Source of the DNA: UBA8079 sp965205535
GTDB taxonomy: Bacteria > Pseudomonadota > Alphaproteobacteria > UBA6615
Direction: 5' to 3'
Length of the DNA: 64,000 nucleotides
Assembly (NCBI GenBank): GCA_965205535.1
Contig: CBDBHH010000005.1
Location: 2,294,001-2,358,000 of the forward strand
In this document: positions 8,520-17,518 of the stretch, piece by piece
How the letters are laid out: each line of letters starts with the position of its first letter
How positions within the stretch are numbered: the stretch's first letter is position 1
The notes under the pieces: generated by a model
What the model was told of the DNA's origin: nothing
Databases searched by the model: none
What the model saw: only the letters and a program-made list of their open reading frames with translations
Position numbers and translations under genes: made by a program

Positions 8520-10475
8520 ATGGACAATCTGACCGCGCCTGAGCGCTCGATCATCGGCGGCATGGATTTCGTAGCGCGCCTCGCCGCGTTCGTGCTGTGC
8601 TTCTACGCCATGTATGTCGCCGGCATTGCGCTTCTGGAAGAAAACCTCCAGCGCAGTTCCTTCTTTGCGGCGGGTGCCGGTATCGTCTTTCTGATGGATC
8701 CGCTGGTACGCCGCCATGCCGCGGCACCAGGTCCGGTGCGCGCGGTCTTGTGGCTGATCGATGCGGTGCTGGTGATCGCCTTCACCCTGGCGATGATCCG
8801 GTTCCTCGATGTTGCCGAGGAGATGTCGGATTCGATCATCTTTTTTACCGACTATGACCGCTGGCTGGCGGTTTTTGCCGGCCTGATAGCTGTCGAGTTA
8901 ACGCGACGACGTTTCGGACTGATCCTGCCGGTGATCATCCTGCTGTCCGTCCTCTACATGCTGTTCGGCGCGAACCTGCCGGGCCTGCTGCGCCATTCCG
9001 GGTTCCCGCTCGCAGAAACGCTCGAGCTGATCTGGTGGCGGCCGGGCGAGGGTATCTTCAACCTGCCGCTGGATGTGGTCAGCCGCATCGTCCTCGTGTT
9101 TCTGATTTTCGGTGCCGTGCTCGAAGGCACAGGCGGCGGTGCCATCCTGTTGAAGATGGCGACCGCGGCGACGGCGCGCCTGCGAGGCGGCCCGGCGCAT
9201 GCCGCGATCCTGGGCAGCGCCATGTTCGGCACCATCAACGGCAGTCCGGTGGCCAATGTGGCCTCGACAGGTGTGTTCACGATCCCCCTGATCAAAAAGC
9301 AGGGGTTCAAACCTTCCTTTGCGGGCGGGGTTGAGGCCTCGGCCTCGTCGGGCGGGCAGTTCACGCCGCCGGTGATGGGGGCGGTCGCCTTCATCCTCGC
9401 GGACCTGGCCGGTGTGCCCTATCTGACAGTGGCAATCGCCGCAATATTCCCGGCGCTGTTTTACTACATCAGTCTCTTTGCGGCGGTTTATACCGAAGCC
9501 GCGCGCCTCGGGATTGGCGCGTTGCCCGAGGCGGATCGCCCGGTCCTGACCCGCGCGGACTGGCTCCAGTCCCTGCGCTTCTTCGGGCCTCTGATCGTCA
9601 TTGTCGTCATCCTGGTCTCGGGACGATCCGCCGCGATGGCGGGGTTCGTCGGTATTCTCGTGGCGATCCCGACGGGATTGATCCTTGAGCGGGAGCTCTA
9701 TCGCAAGCCGCTGGAAACGACGACCGAGTTCATGCGTGCCGTCGGCCGGGCGCTGATATCGGGTGGTAAGGCATCGGCGAGCATTCTGGTGATCGTTGGA
9801 GCGATCGGCATCTTCATGAGTGTCGTCAATACAACTGGCGTCGGCTTCCGGTTCGCGACCGTGATTGCCAATCTTGGAGACGGATCGCTCTTTCTGGCGT
9901 TGGGACTGGCGATGATCTCGTCTTTGATCCTGGGCATGGGATTGCCGACATTGCCTGCATACTTCCTCGTCGCGATCTTCCTGGCACCCGCGGTGGCGGA
10001 ACTCGGTGTGTCGGTGCTGGCCGCACATATGTTCGTGTTGCTGTTCGCGATCCTGTCGAATGTCACCCCGCCGGTCGCGATTGCGGCTTATACCGCGGCG
10101 CCGATTGCCGGGGCGAATCCGCTGACGACCGGATTCCAGGCGGTGCGTGTTGCCTTTATCGGCTTCATCATCCCCTACGTCTGGATCTACTACCCGTCGT
10201 TGATTCTGGTCGGCGAGTTCCAGTGGGGTGAGTTCATCTGGATCATCGCCCGGCTGCCGCTGGCCATCTGGCTGATTGCGACCGCATTTTCCGGCCACGA
10301 ATTCCAGAGGCTGGGGGCGCCTGAACGCGCCCTGCGGGCGGCGCTGGCACTCGGCGTACTGCTGGTTGATCCGTTGATTCATGGCCCGGCCGTGGCCCTG
10401 GCCGTCGCACTTGTGGGCTGGCGCACGCTTCGTCGCCCACGTGATGGCGACGACGCGACACTGGTTCGCGCCTAG
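8520..10475 (+). CDS. TRAP transporter permease, fused DctQ-DctM type (4TM/12TM)
   Basis: A 651-residue, highly hydrophobic protein with the TAXI-TRAP permease signature GSAMFGTINGSPVANVASTGVFTIPLIKKQGF and ASASSGGQFTPPVMGAVAFILA. The first about 200 residues correspond to the small subunit and the rest to the large DctM subunit, as usual in TAXI systems. It imports the ligand captured by the preceding binding protein using the sodium or proton gradient. Its TAG stop lies in a CTAG tetramer shared with the convergent GST gene. Confidence 0.95.
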   Translation: MDNLTAPERSIIGGMDFVARLAAFVLCFYAMYVAGIALLEENLQRSSFFAAGAGIVFLMDPLVRRHAAAPGPVRAVLWLIDAVLVIAFTLAMIRFLDVAEEMSDSIIFFTDYDRWLAVFAGLIAVELTRRRFGLILPVIILLSVLYMLFGANLPGLLRHSGFPLAETLELIWWRPGEGIFNLPLDVVSRIVLVFLIFGAVLEGTGGGAILLKMATAATARLRGGPAHAAILGSAMFGTINGSPVANVASTGVFTIPLIKKQGFKPSFAGGVEASASSGGQFTPPVMGAVAFILADLAGVPYLTVAIAAIFPALFYYISLFAAVYTEAARLGIGALPEADRPVLTRADWLQSLRFFGPLIVIVVILVSGRSAAMAGFVGILVAIPTGLILERELYRKPLETTTEFMRAVGRALISGGKASASILVIVGAIGIFMSVVNTTGVGFRFATVIANLGDGSLFLALGLAMISSLILGMGLPTLPAYFLVAIFLAPAVAELGVSVLAAHMFVLLFAILSNVTPPVAIAAYTAAPIAGANPLTTGFQAVRVAFIGFIIPYVWIYYPSLILVGEFQWGEFIWIIARLPLAIWLIATAFSGHEFQRLGAPERALRAALALGVLLVDPLIHGPAVALAVALVGWRTLRRPRDGDDATLVRA

Positions 10476-11068
10476 TCGTCGAGCCGGAACCAGCCCGGAA
10501 TTGCCTCGCAACGTGTGAGCCATTCGCGTACTTCCGGCCATGGCTCGAGCGATACATCGCCTTCGGGTGCACGCTTCACATAGGGATAGCAGGCGATCTC
10601 GGCCAGGGTCGGCCGGCCCAGGGCCAGCCAGTCGCCTGTTTTCCGTAACTGCCATGTCAAAAGTTCTAGCGCGGTGCGGCTGTCGTCGAGATAGCCCTGG
10701 AAACTCTCGGGCCGCCGCCCGTAAACCGTCACACCGCGCGCCCACATCAATCCGAACTGCACCTCATCCTGGGCAAATGACATCCACTGCATGACCTCGG
10801 CCATGTCGAGCGGGTCGGTGGGAAGCCAATCTTCACCGCCATATTTCCGTGCGAGATAGACCAGATGCGCTGTCGAGTCCCAGAAGGTTCGGTCCTCGAT
10901 ATCCATGACCGGGACTTGCCCGCGCGGATTACGTTCGAGAAACGCGGGCGATTTATGTTCGCGATTGTCCCAGTCGATTTGTATTTCTTCGATCGGAACA
11001 GCGAGGATGGACGCCAGAACCCGTACCTTGAAAGAATTTCCCGACATGGTCGTCATATAGAGCTTCAT
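10472..11068 (-). CDS. Glutathione S-transferase family protein
   Basis: 198 residues with a thioredoxin-like N-terminal domain (MKLYMTTMSGNSFKVR), the cis-proline motif NPRGQVPVM, and the glutathione-carboxylate motif DSTAHLVYLARKY, followed by a helical C-terminal domain. The ATG at 11068 starts the canonical beta strand; an upstream GTG at 11095 would only add a non-conserved leader. No obvious substrate motif. Lies between the TRAP permease and a DctP-like gene, and could act on electrophilic or halogenated compounds, which is inference from context only. Confidence 0.9.
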   Translation of the reverse strand: MKLYMTTMSGNSFKVRVLASILAVPIEEIQIDWDNREHKSPAFLERNPRGQVPVMDIEDRTFWDSTAHLVYLARKYGGEDWLPTDPLDMAEVMQWMSFAQDEVQFGLMWARGVTVYGRRPESFQGYLDDSRTALELLTWQLRKTGDWLALGRPTLAEIACYPYVKRAPEGDVSLEPWPEVREWLTRCEAIPGWFRLDD

Positions 11069-11172
11069 GGGACCGTCATTTCCTTTGTTTTCCACCGCTT
11101 CTGCGGGTGTTCGCGCCGCCGCTATGGTCTAGATTGGCGCGCGTTGAGCGTTTTGCCTATCAGGAGATTATC

Positions 11173-12096
11173 GTGGCCGATCCTATTCAGATTCGCATGG
11201 GCGGTTATGGCCCCCCGACCACCACCCACAGCCGGGCGCTGAAGTTTATCGGCGACCGCCTCGAGGAACAGTTCGGTGACGGGGTAGATGTCAAATATAT
11301 CTGGAATATCATGGACTTCGGCTACCGGGCCGACGAGATCATGTGGCTGACCGAATGCGGCATCCTGACGATGTCGTACCAGTCGACGAGTTATCTCACC
11401 GGCAAGGTGCCGGAGCTTGAATTTGTCGATCTGCCGTTTCTCTTCGCGGGTCTGGACGAGGCGCGCGCTGCGTTCGACGGCCCGCTCGGGCGCTATCTCG
11501 ATGAACGTATCGAGGCCGGCTTCAATTTCCGCATGCTGGGCTATTTCGAGAATGGCTTCCGGCATATCTCGAACAAGCTGCGGGCGATCCATCTGCCGGC
11601 AGATCTCGCGGATATGAAAATCCGCATGTTGCCCAGCGATATGCATGTGCGGACCTTCGAGCTTCTGGGGGCGAAGCCCCTGATGATGGACTTGACGGAG
11701 GCCATCGAGCAGGTCGTTGACGGCACCCTGGATGCCCAGGAAAACCCGCTCGCAAACACGGTGACCTACGGGGTGCACAAATATCACCCGCATCACACGC
11801 TTAGCGGCCATTTCTATCTCTCGCGTGGCGTCTACGGGCACCGCGAGACTATCGACGGTTGGCCGGAAGACTTTCGTCACGCGGTCCGGGATGCCGTGCA
11901 GGCGGCGACGGCCTATCAGCGCGAACTGGCGGTGGCGGAGGAAGACCTCTCCCAACAGGCGCTCGATGACGAAGGCTGTGAGACCGTCGAACTCACCGAT
12001 GAAGAGCGCGCCGCATTCCGCGACGTTGTCGCGCCGCTTTATGACGATGCACGCGCGCGGTTCGGCGACACGATGTTCGATCTGTTGAAGGGCTAG
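11173..12096 (+). CDS. DctP-like TRAP solute-binding protein without signal peptide
   Basis: The sequence matches the DctP fold: PTTTHSRALKFIGDRLEEQFGDGVDVKYIWN near the start, FVDLPFLFAGLDEARAAFDG, LRAIHLPADLADMKIRML (containing the ligand-binding Arg), and VDGTLDAQENPLANT. GTG at 11173 has AGGAGA six bases upstream. From that start the protein begins MADPIQIRMGGYGPP, directly at the first strand, with no signal sequence; the longer frame from 11107 is not signal-like either. There are no DctQ or DctM genes beside it. It may be a cytosolic binding protein, may have lost its signal, or may start elsewhere. Confidence 0.85.
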   Translation: MADPIQIRMGGYGPPTTTHSRALKFIGDRLEEQFGDGVDVKYIWNIMDFGYRADEIMWLTECGILTMSYQSTSYLTGKVPELEFVDLPFLFAGLDEARAAFDGPLGRYLDERIEAGFNFRMLGYFENGFRHISNKLRAIHLPADLADMKIRMLPSDMHVRTFELLGAKPLMMDLTEAIEQVVDGTLDAQENPLANTVTYGVHKYHPHHTLSGHFYLSRGVYGHRETIDGWPEDFRHAVRDAVQAATAYQRELAVAEEDLSQQALDDEGCETVELTDEERAAFRDVVAPLYDDARARFGDTMFDLLKG

Positions 12097-12590
12097 AGGG
12101 TTTCCTCGGGCCGTTCGAAGTCCTTGTCGAGATGGCCGCGGCCTTCCTGGTCGCCTCTTTCGAACATCCAGGAGTAACCGCCTTCGGGATTGGTCAGGAC
12201 TTCCCACCAGTTTTCATCGGCATCCAGCATGAAGAAACAATAGGTGCCGTGCTGGTCCAGCGGGCGGGTGATCTTCTTGATGCCCCATTTTTCCTGCTGG
12301 GCTTCTGCCTTGGCGTGGGCCGCATCGACATCCGCCTTGGTCGGCACGTCGAGGCCGTTATGGTTGAGCATCTGCATCGGCGGTTTGTCCTTCACCTCGA
12401 CGCAGGCGATCGTGTGGCTGCCGCCCAGGCGGAGCAGAAGCGAGATCGGGCTGGTGCGCATGACCTCAAAACCGAGAAATTCCTCGTAGAATTTGCGGCT
12501 GTTCTCTGAATCGAGCGTGTCGATCGTGGCATGAGACGAAAACTTGATGTCGAGCGGGCCTTCCATGAGGTCCGTATCCGTGGCTGACAT
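12093..12590 (-). CDS. VOC-family (glyoxalase/dioxygenase-fold) protein
   Basis: 165 residues with one VOC module: HATIDTLDSENSRKFYEEFLGFEVMR at the N-terminus and YCFFMLDADENWWEVL at the C-terminal metal strand (His near residue 21 and the final Glu are candidate metal ligands). The family includes glyoxalases, ring-cleavage dioxygenases and resistance proteins, and the substrate cannot be told. The stop overlaps that of the upstream DctP-like gene through a shared CTAG. Confidence 0.85.
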   Translation of the reverse strand: MSATDTDLMEGPLDIKFSSHATIDTLDSENSRKFYEEFLGFEVMRTSPISLLLRLGGSHTIACVEVKDKPPMQMLNHNGLDVPTKADVDAAHAKAEAQQEKWGIKKITRPLDQHGTYCFFMLDADENWWEVLTNPEGGYSWMFERGDQEGRGHLDKDFERPEETL

Positions 12591-12721
12591 TGGGTGCCTC
12601 CCCTTATTTCTCGAATGTGGCGGTCCGCTGGATGTGGAAATCCGCCTGAATGAACCGTAAATTGGTTGGCGAATGCCGTGAAGCTAATTATCGGCGCACG
12701 AATATCAACTGGGGGGATGCC

Positions 12722-13687
12722 ATGAAGCTGGCCACAATCGAAAAAGGCGCCGATCACGCCCACGTTGCGGTCGTCACGGCCGAGAACGAACTGCTCGACC
12801 TGGTTGCGTTGCGCGGCACGCTGGAGGCTGCGAAGGACGTCCCTGCAGATATGCGGAACCTGCTCGCCGGTGGCGACGCCGCGTTGGGCGCGGTACAGGT
12901 CTGTCTCGACGCCGTCGCGGGAATGTCGGCCGACGAACAGAGCACATTGCGCGGCTCGGGCGTACTCCAGGCCTGGGACGATGCGTCATTCCTCCCACCT
13001 GTGCCGGACCCGACCATCATCCTGTCGATCGGCATGAACTACCGCGAGCATCTCGAGGAGATGGAGGGCACGCCGGTGCCGCCGCGGCCCACGGGGTTCA
13101 CGATGACCCATCCGGCGCTGACCGGGCACCGGGGCGACATCATCGCGCCGCCGCAGTGCCCCGACATGATCGATTATGAAGGTGAGATGACATTTGTGTT
13201 CGGGAAATCCTGTCACAACGTCTCCGAGGAAGAGGCGATGGATTATGTCGCCGGCTACACGATCGCCAACGATATCTCGGCGCGCGACTGGGTGGGCCCA
13301 ATCTTCACGGTCACAAAGCCGTTCGAGATGGTTGCCGCCTGGGATCACAATATCCTCGGCAAGCAATTGCCGACCTTCTGTCCTTGCGGCCCTGTCATCG
13401 TTACCAAGGACGAGATTGACGATCCTCACGACCTTCAGTTGACAGTCACATTGAACGGCGAGGTGATGCAGTCGTCGAACACCGACGACCTGATCTTCAA
13501 TCTGCCCCAGATCATCAGCCACTATTCGAAGTTCTACCGGTTCAGCCCGGGGGACATCGTGACCACAGGCTCGCCGCCGGGTGTCGGTGTGGGTCGCAAG
13601 CCGCCGGTATTCATGAAGCCGGGGGACGTTGTGGAGGTCGAGGTCGAGGGTATCGGCAAACTCACCAACACCGTCGTGGCGGCATAG
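12722..13687 (+). CDS. Fumarylacetoacetate hydrolase (FAH) family protein
   Basis: ATG at 12722 follows the SD GGGGGGA. The 321-residue product has an N-terminal FAH cap region and the C-terminal catalytic fold with SIGMNYREHLEEM, the metal-binding YEGEMTFVFGK and YTIANDISARDW. FAH-family enzymes hydrolyse or decarboxylate 3-oxo acids or act as 2-hydroxyhepta-2,4-diene-1,7-dioate isomerases and acylpyruvases in aromatic degradation. The neighbouring YciI-like gene starts eight bases downstream, indicating an operon. Confidence 0.93.
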   Translation: MKLATIEKGADHAHVAVVTAENELLDLVALRGTLEAAKDVPADMRNLLAGGDAALGAVQVCLDAVAGMSADEQSTLRGSGVLQAWDDASFLPPVPDPTIILSIGMNYREHLEEMEGTPVPPRPTGFTMTHPALTGHRGDIIAPPQCPDMIDYEGEMTFVFGKSCHNVSEEEAMDYVAGYTIANDISARDWVGPIFTVTKPFEMVAAWDHNILGKQLPTFCPCGPVIVTKDEIDDPHDLQLTVTLNGEVMQSSNTDDLIFNLPQIISHYSKFYRFSPGDIVTTGSPPGVGVGRKPPVFMKPGDVVEVEVEGIGKLTNTVVAA

Positions 13688-13694
13688 GCGCGAA

Positions 13695-14024
13695 ATGTTG
13701 TTTGCGATCGCACGACGGGACAAGCCGGGCATGGGTGACAAACGCGCCGAATTGCTCGCGGCCCATGCCGAATATCAAAAGGCGTTCATGTCCGTGATCA
13801 CCTTCGGGGGCGGCCTGGTTGAGGATGGCACCGACGTCGATAATTTCGTCTATGGGGAAGAGGGCATCCGCAGCGTGAACGGCAATGTGCTGGTGCTGGA
13901 TGTTCCCGATCGCGCGGCGGCAGAGGCCTTCCACGCCAACGACCCCTATACGCTTGGCGGTGTCTTCGAAACGGTGATCATCGAGCCGTTCCTGCAGCGA
14001 GTGCCGGCGCTCACGTCTGAATGA
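13695..14024 (+). CDS. YciI-like (YCII domain) protein
   Basis: ATG at 13695, 109 residues. It has the YCII fold with the paired His (LLAAHAEYQKAF) and Asp (HANDPYTLGGVFE) that form the presumed active site. Such proteins often accompany ring-cleavage and dehalogenation pathways, for example muconolactone isomerase-like enzymes. Translated just downstream of the FAH gene. The 3' end overlaps the convergent CitE-like gene by 14 bases. Confidence 0.88.
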   Translation: MLFAIARRDKPGMGDKRAELLAAHAEYQKAFMSVITFGGGLVEDGTDVDNFVYGEEGIRSVNGNVLVLDVPDRAAAEAFHANDPYTLGGVFETVIIEPFLQRVPALTSE

Positions 14025-14862
14025 AGGCTTTTGCCATCTTGTACATCGCATAGTCGATCAGCTTGCCCTCGACCTTGATGGCGGCGATGCCCTTCACCTC
14101 GGCTTCCTCGAAGGCCTCGACGACCTTGGTGTAGTAGGCAACTTCCTTATCACTCGGGGCGTAGGCCCGGCGCGCGGTCTCGATTTGGTTGGGGTGGATC
14201 AGCGTGCGCCCATCGTAGCCGAGGCGCTTCGATAACCGGCAGTCGGCGAACAGGTCGTCGTCGTTGCCGATGTCGCTGAACGCGCCGTCGAGCACGTAAG
14301 GCAGTCCCGCAGCCCGGGAATCCAGCAAGACCTTGGACCGCGCGTAGAGCATCTCGGTACCCTCGACGGACCATGCGCATTTGAGGTCGCGTTGCAGGCC
14401 GGCGTCCTCGGCGCTGCCGAAGGCCACGCTCTCGATCCGTGTGGCGGCGCTGGCGCAATCGAAACAGCGCACCACGCCCAAAGCCGTCTCGATCAGCAGG
14501 ATCAGCTTGATCGAATCCGGCTCAAGGCCGCGTTCACGCTCCAGCCGGGTGATGATGGCATCCACATGCTGGACGGTCGCAACATCCTCGGCCATGGGGT
14601 AGACGACCGCGCGCAGATCGGCCGAGACAATGGCCTCGAGGTCGGCCTCGATATTCTCCGGTTCGCTGTTCACCCGCACGAGGGTTTCGATCTCAAGCGT
14701 CGGGATCAGTTCGCCCACCTCGGCCCGGGCCTGGGCCTTTAGCTGAACCGGGACGGTGTCCTCGAGGTCGATGATGATCGCGTCCGGGTTGTATTGGGCG
14801 GCCTTGCGCATGAGGTCGGGCTTGGTGCCCGGCGTATAGAGGGTGATCAGGGGGTTGGTCAT
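14011..14862 (-). CDS. HpcH/HpaI aldolase or CitE-like lyase
   Basis: 283 residues of a TIM-barrel CitE-type protein: IIIDLEDTVP (metal Asp region), LVRVNS (substrate Arg), LLIETALGV (metal Glu) and GSAEDAGLQRDLKCAW. CitE-like lyases cleave or form C-C bonds in citramalyl-, malyl- or HMG-type CoA esters. The ATG at 14862 or a GTG at 14877 could start it; both sit just after the CoA transferase stop at 14883, so the two genes form an operon, and together they look like activation plus cleavage of a hydroxy-dicarboxylic acid. Confidence 0.9.
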   Translation of the reverse strand: MTNPLITLYTPGTKPDLMRKAAQYNPDAIIIDLEDTVPVQLKAQARAEVGELIPTLEIETLVRVNSEPENIEADLEAIVSADLRAVVYPMAEDVATVQHVDAIITRLERERGLEPDSIKLILLIETALGVVRCFDCASAATRIESVAFGSAEDAGLQRDLKCAWSVEGTEMLYARSKVLLDSRAAGLPYVLDGAFSDIGNDDDLFADCRLSKRLGYDGRTLIHPNQIETARRAYAPSDKEVAYYTKVVEAFEEAEVKGIAAIKVEGKLIDYAMYKMAKAFIQT

Positions 14863-14882
14863 GGGGCGGTCCGTCACGTTGG

Positions 14883-16088
14883 CTAAATGATGTCGTCTTG
14901 CTCGAGGGCCGCGATCTCGTCGGCCGATAGGCCGAGTGCGCCGAAGATTTCGGCGTTGTCGCTGCCGATGTCCTTGCCGGCATGGCGCACTTCGCCGGGG
15001 GTACGGCTCAGTTTGGGGAAGATGCCTTCCATTTCCAGCGGGTCGCCGTCGCCGTCCGGTGCCGCGACGACCATCTCGCGGGCAATTGCATGGGGGTCTT
15101 CTTTGAGGTCCGCGATGTTGTTGATGGGGCCGGCGGGGACCTCATTGGCGTAGAGAAGCGCACTAACCTCATCCAGCGTCTGTTCCGCGATCCAGGCGCC
15201 GACAAGCGGGTCGAGTTCGTCGGCGTTGGCCACGCGCAATGTGTTGTCGGCAAAACGCGGATCCTTGATCAGTTCGGGCTGGCCCATCGTCGCGAACAGG
15301 CGTTCCGCCGTGGATTGAGTGGACGCGGCGATGGCGATCCAGCGATTGTCTTTCGTGCGGTAGACGTTGCGGGGTGCCGAGGTGGTGTTGCGGTTGCCGG
15401 TACGGGCCGGCACCTCACCGGTCAGCTGGTGCACCAGCGCGTTGGGCCCGAGCATCGAAAAGACGCTCTCCAGGATGCTCACATCGACCACCTGGCCCTG
15501 ACCCGTTCCAATGACATCCCGGTTATAGACCGCGAACATCGCGGCCGTGGCGGCATAGAAGCCTGCGAAACTGTCGGCCAGTGCGAATGTCGGCAGAACC
15601 GGAGGTCCGTCGGGAAAGCCGGTCATGTCGGCAAAGCCGCTCATGGCTTCCATCAGGGTGCCGAAACCGGGCTGGCTTGAATAGGGGCCGGTTTGCCCGA
15701 ACCCGCTGACCCGCACCATGATCAGGCGCGGGTTCACCTTGGCGAGGTCTTCGTAGTGGATACCCCATTCCTCCAGCCGGCCGGGGCGGAAATTCTCGAT
15801 GAAGATGTCGGCGTCGGCCAGCATGCGGATCAGGATGTCCCGGCCTGCCGGTTTGGAGATGTTCAGGGTCACGAAACGCTTGTTGCGGGCGTAGTGCTTC
15901 CACCAGGGATTGATCCCGTCCTTGGTGAACCCGAATTTGCGCAACGGGTCGCCCTTACGGGGTGGCTCCACATGGATCACGTCGGCGCCGAAATCCGCGA
16001 GCAATCGCCCGCATAGGGGCGCGGCTATGACGGTGGCGCATTCGACGACCTTCAGCCCTTTCAAGGCGGCGGTGTTCTGCGTGTTCAT
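14883..16088 (-). CDS. CaiB/BaiF (class III) CoA transferase
   Basis: ATG at 16088 has GGAG five bases upstream. 401 residues: LKGLKVVECATVIAAPLCGRLLADFGADVIHVEPP at the N-terminus, the family hallmark IENFRPGRLEEWGI, and the catalytic Asp expected in GFADMTGFPDGPP. It transfers CoA between acyl donors and a carboxylic acid. It lies directly upstream of the CitE-like lyase, which suggests it activates the substrate that the lyase splits. Confidence 0.95.
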   Translation of the reverse strand: MNTQNTAALKGLKVVECATVIAAPLCGRLLADFGADVIHVEPPRKGDPLRKFGFTKDGINPWWKHYARNKRFVTLNISKPAGRDILIRMLADADIFIENFRPGRLEEWGIHYEDLAKVNPRLIMVRVSGFGQTGPYSSQPGFGTLMEAMSGFADMTGFPDGPPVLPTFALADSFAGFYAATAAMFAVYNRDVIGTGQGQVVDVSILESVFSMLGPNALVHQLTGEVPARTGNRNTTSAPRNVYRTKDNRWIAIAASTQSTAERLFATMGQPELIKDPRFADNTLRVANADELDPLVGAWIAEQTLDEVSALLYANEVPAGPINNIADLKEDPHAIAREMVVAAPDGDGDPLEMEGIFPKLSRTPGEVRHAGKDIGSDNAEIFGALGLSADEIAALEQDDII

Positions 16089-16220
16089 GGGGGCTCCGGG
16101 AACTCGTTTTGCCCATAGTATGGCACGAAACAGGGACAACCCTGCCAGTCCCTTCGCTTGCCAAATCACCGGTCTCGGCGGTAACTGGGCCGCAGAGATT
16201 GTCGATGGATGGGGGGAATC

Positions 16221-17075
16221 ATGGGCGTTGTTACGGATGTTATTCTGCCGCTTGCGCTGGCATTTATCATGTTCGCGTTGGGGCTCGGGCTAACCCTTGA
16301 TGACTTTGCGCGCGTGGCCAGGCGCCCGCGGGATTTCATCGTCGGCGCGCTCTCCCAGATTATCCTGTTGCCAATCGTGGCATTTGCGTTGGTCAGTGTC
16401 TGGTCGCTGCCGCCCGAACTCGCGCTCGGGGTGATGATTATTGCGGCGGCACCGGGCGGCGTAACGTCGAATATCCTGACGGCGTTCGCCCGCGGCGATG
16501 TGGCGCTTTCGATCTCGCTGACCGCTGTCATCAGCCTGCTCAGCGTGATGACGATTCCCATTGTTGTCGTGTTCGCTTATGGGCAGTTGGTTGGCGGAGA
16601 AGCGGGCGATGTGTCCGTTACGAAAACGGCCATCAGCGTCTTCGTAATCGTGACCGTTCCGGTGCTTCTGGGGCTTGCCGTGCGGCGGTTTGCCGAAGGT
16701 GCGGCGATCAAGATTGAGCCGATCGCACATCAGGTCTCGGCGGTGCTGTTCGTGCTGGTGTTGGTCGGCGCGATACTCCAGGAACGCGCCAACATCGTCG
16801 AGTATTTCGCGCAAGCGGGGGTGATCACCCTGGTGCTGAACGTGGTGATGATGGTGCTGGCCTATCTGATCGCCCGGATGTTCGCATCCGGTGTGAAGCA
16901 GCGGATCGCGATTTCGATCGAATGCGGGTTGCAGAACGGAACGCTGGCGATTGCGGTTGCGACGCTGCTGTTCGGCGGTGGCCTCGCCGTCGTGCCGGCC
17001 GCGACCTACAGCCTGATCATGTTTGCCACGGCCCTGATCTACATCGCGATCCTTCGTCGCGGCGGGTCGGCATGA
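16221..17075 (+). CDS. Bile acid:sodium symporter (BASS/SBF) family transporter
   Basis: 284 residues with about nine or ten hydrophobic helices. The ASBT-like signatures IIAAAPGGVTSNILTAFARGDVALS and ISIECGLQNGTLAIA (crossed helices with the sodium sites) are clear. ATG at 16221 has a GGGGGAA SD; an earlier ATG at 16209 is less well placed. It probably imports an organic anion with sodium. The stop overlaps the next start (ATGA), so it is co-translated with a thioesterase. Confidence 0.92.
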   Translation: MGVVTDVILPLALAFIMFALGLGLTLDDFARVARRPRDFIVGALSQIILLPIVAFALVSVWSLPPELALGVMIIAAAPGGVTSNILTAFARGDVALSISLTAVISLLSVMTIPIVVVFAYGQLVGGEAGDVSVTKTAISVFVIVTVPVLLGLAVRRFAEGAAIKIEPIAHQVSAVLFVLVLVGAILQERANIVEYFAQAGVITLVLNVVMMVLAYLIARMFASGVKQRIAISIECGLQNGTLAIAVATLLFGGGLAVVPAATYSLIMFATALIYIAILRRGGSA

Positions 17076-17518
17076 GTGACGACATCGACCTTACCAGGCG
17101 CGATGTGTTTGCGGTCTGGACGACGGATACGGTCCGCTACGGGGATCTCGATCCGAACCTTCACGTCAATAATGGCGCGATAAACCAGTTCTTCGAGGAC
17201 GGCCGGGTGCATTTCCGCCAGGAACGGCTTTCGAGCACCGACGGCGACAAGCTGACGGGCTTTGCGGTCGTGAAGTTCTCCGTGAGCTACCGGGCGCCAG
17301 CCCATTATCCCGGAACCGTCGAAATCGGAACGGTGGTCACACGGGTCGGCGGCTCTTCGTACGGGCTGGGGCAGGGCGTGTTTCAGAATGGGGCATGCGT
17401 GGCGACCGCCGAGGTTGTGACGGTGCATTTCGATCCCGAGACATCCAGTTCGAAACCTCTGCCCGACGATATTCGGGCAGCCCTCGAGGGCGCGATGGTC
17501 ACGGGGTCTGCGGACTAG
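17072..17518 (+). CDS. Acyl-CoA thioesterase, hot-dog fold
   Basis: 148 residues with the 4HBT-type pattern VRYGDLDPNLHVNNGAINQFFEDGRVHF, in which the Asp and downstream helix form the active site, and VKFSVSYRAPAHYPGTVEIGT. Such enzymes hydrolyse acyl-CoA thioesters in the cytosol. It starts in an ATGA overlap with the BASS transporter and ends in a CTAG shared with the convergent TauD gene. A chain-length or aromatic substrate cannot be predicted. Confidence 0.9.
   Translation: MSDDIDLTRRDVFAVWTTDTVRYGDLDPNLHVNNGAINQFFEDGRVHFRQERLSSTDGDKLTGFAVVKFSVSYRAPAHYPGTVEIGTVVTRVGGSSYGLGQGVFQNGACVATAEVVTVHFDPETSSSKPLPDDIRAALEGAMVTGSAD

Noticed and set aside
8898..10745. Very long open frame (about 600 codons) antisense to the TRAP permease
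   Set aside because: Highly charged, Arg/Gln-rich translation without any recognisable motif, opposite a clear permease. It is an artefact of high GC.
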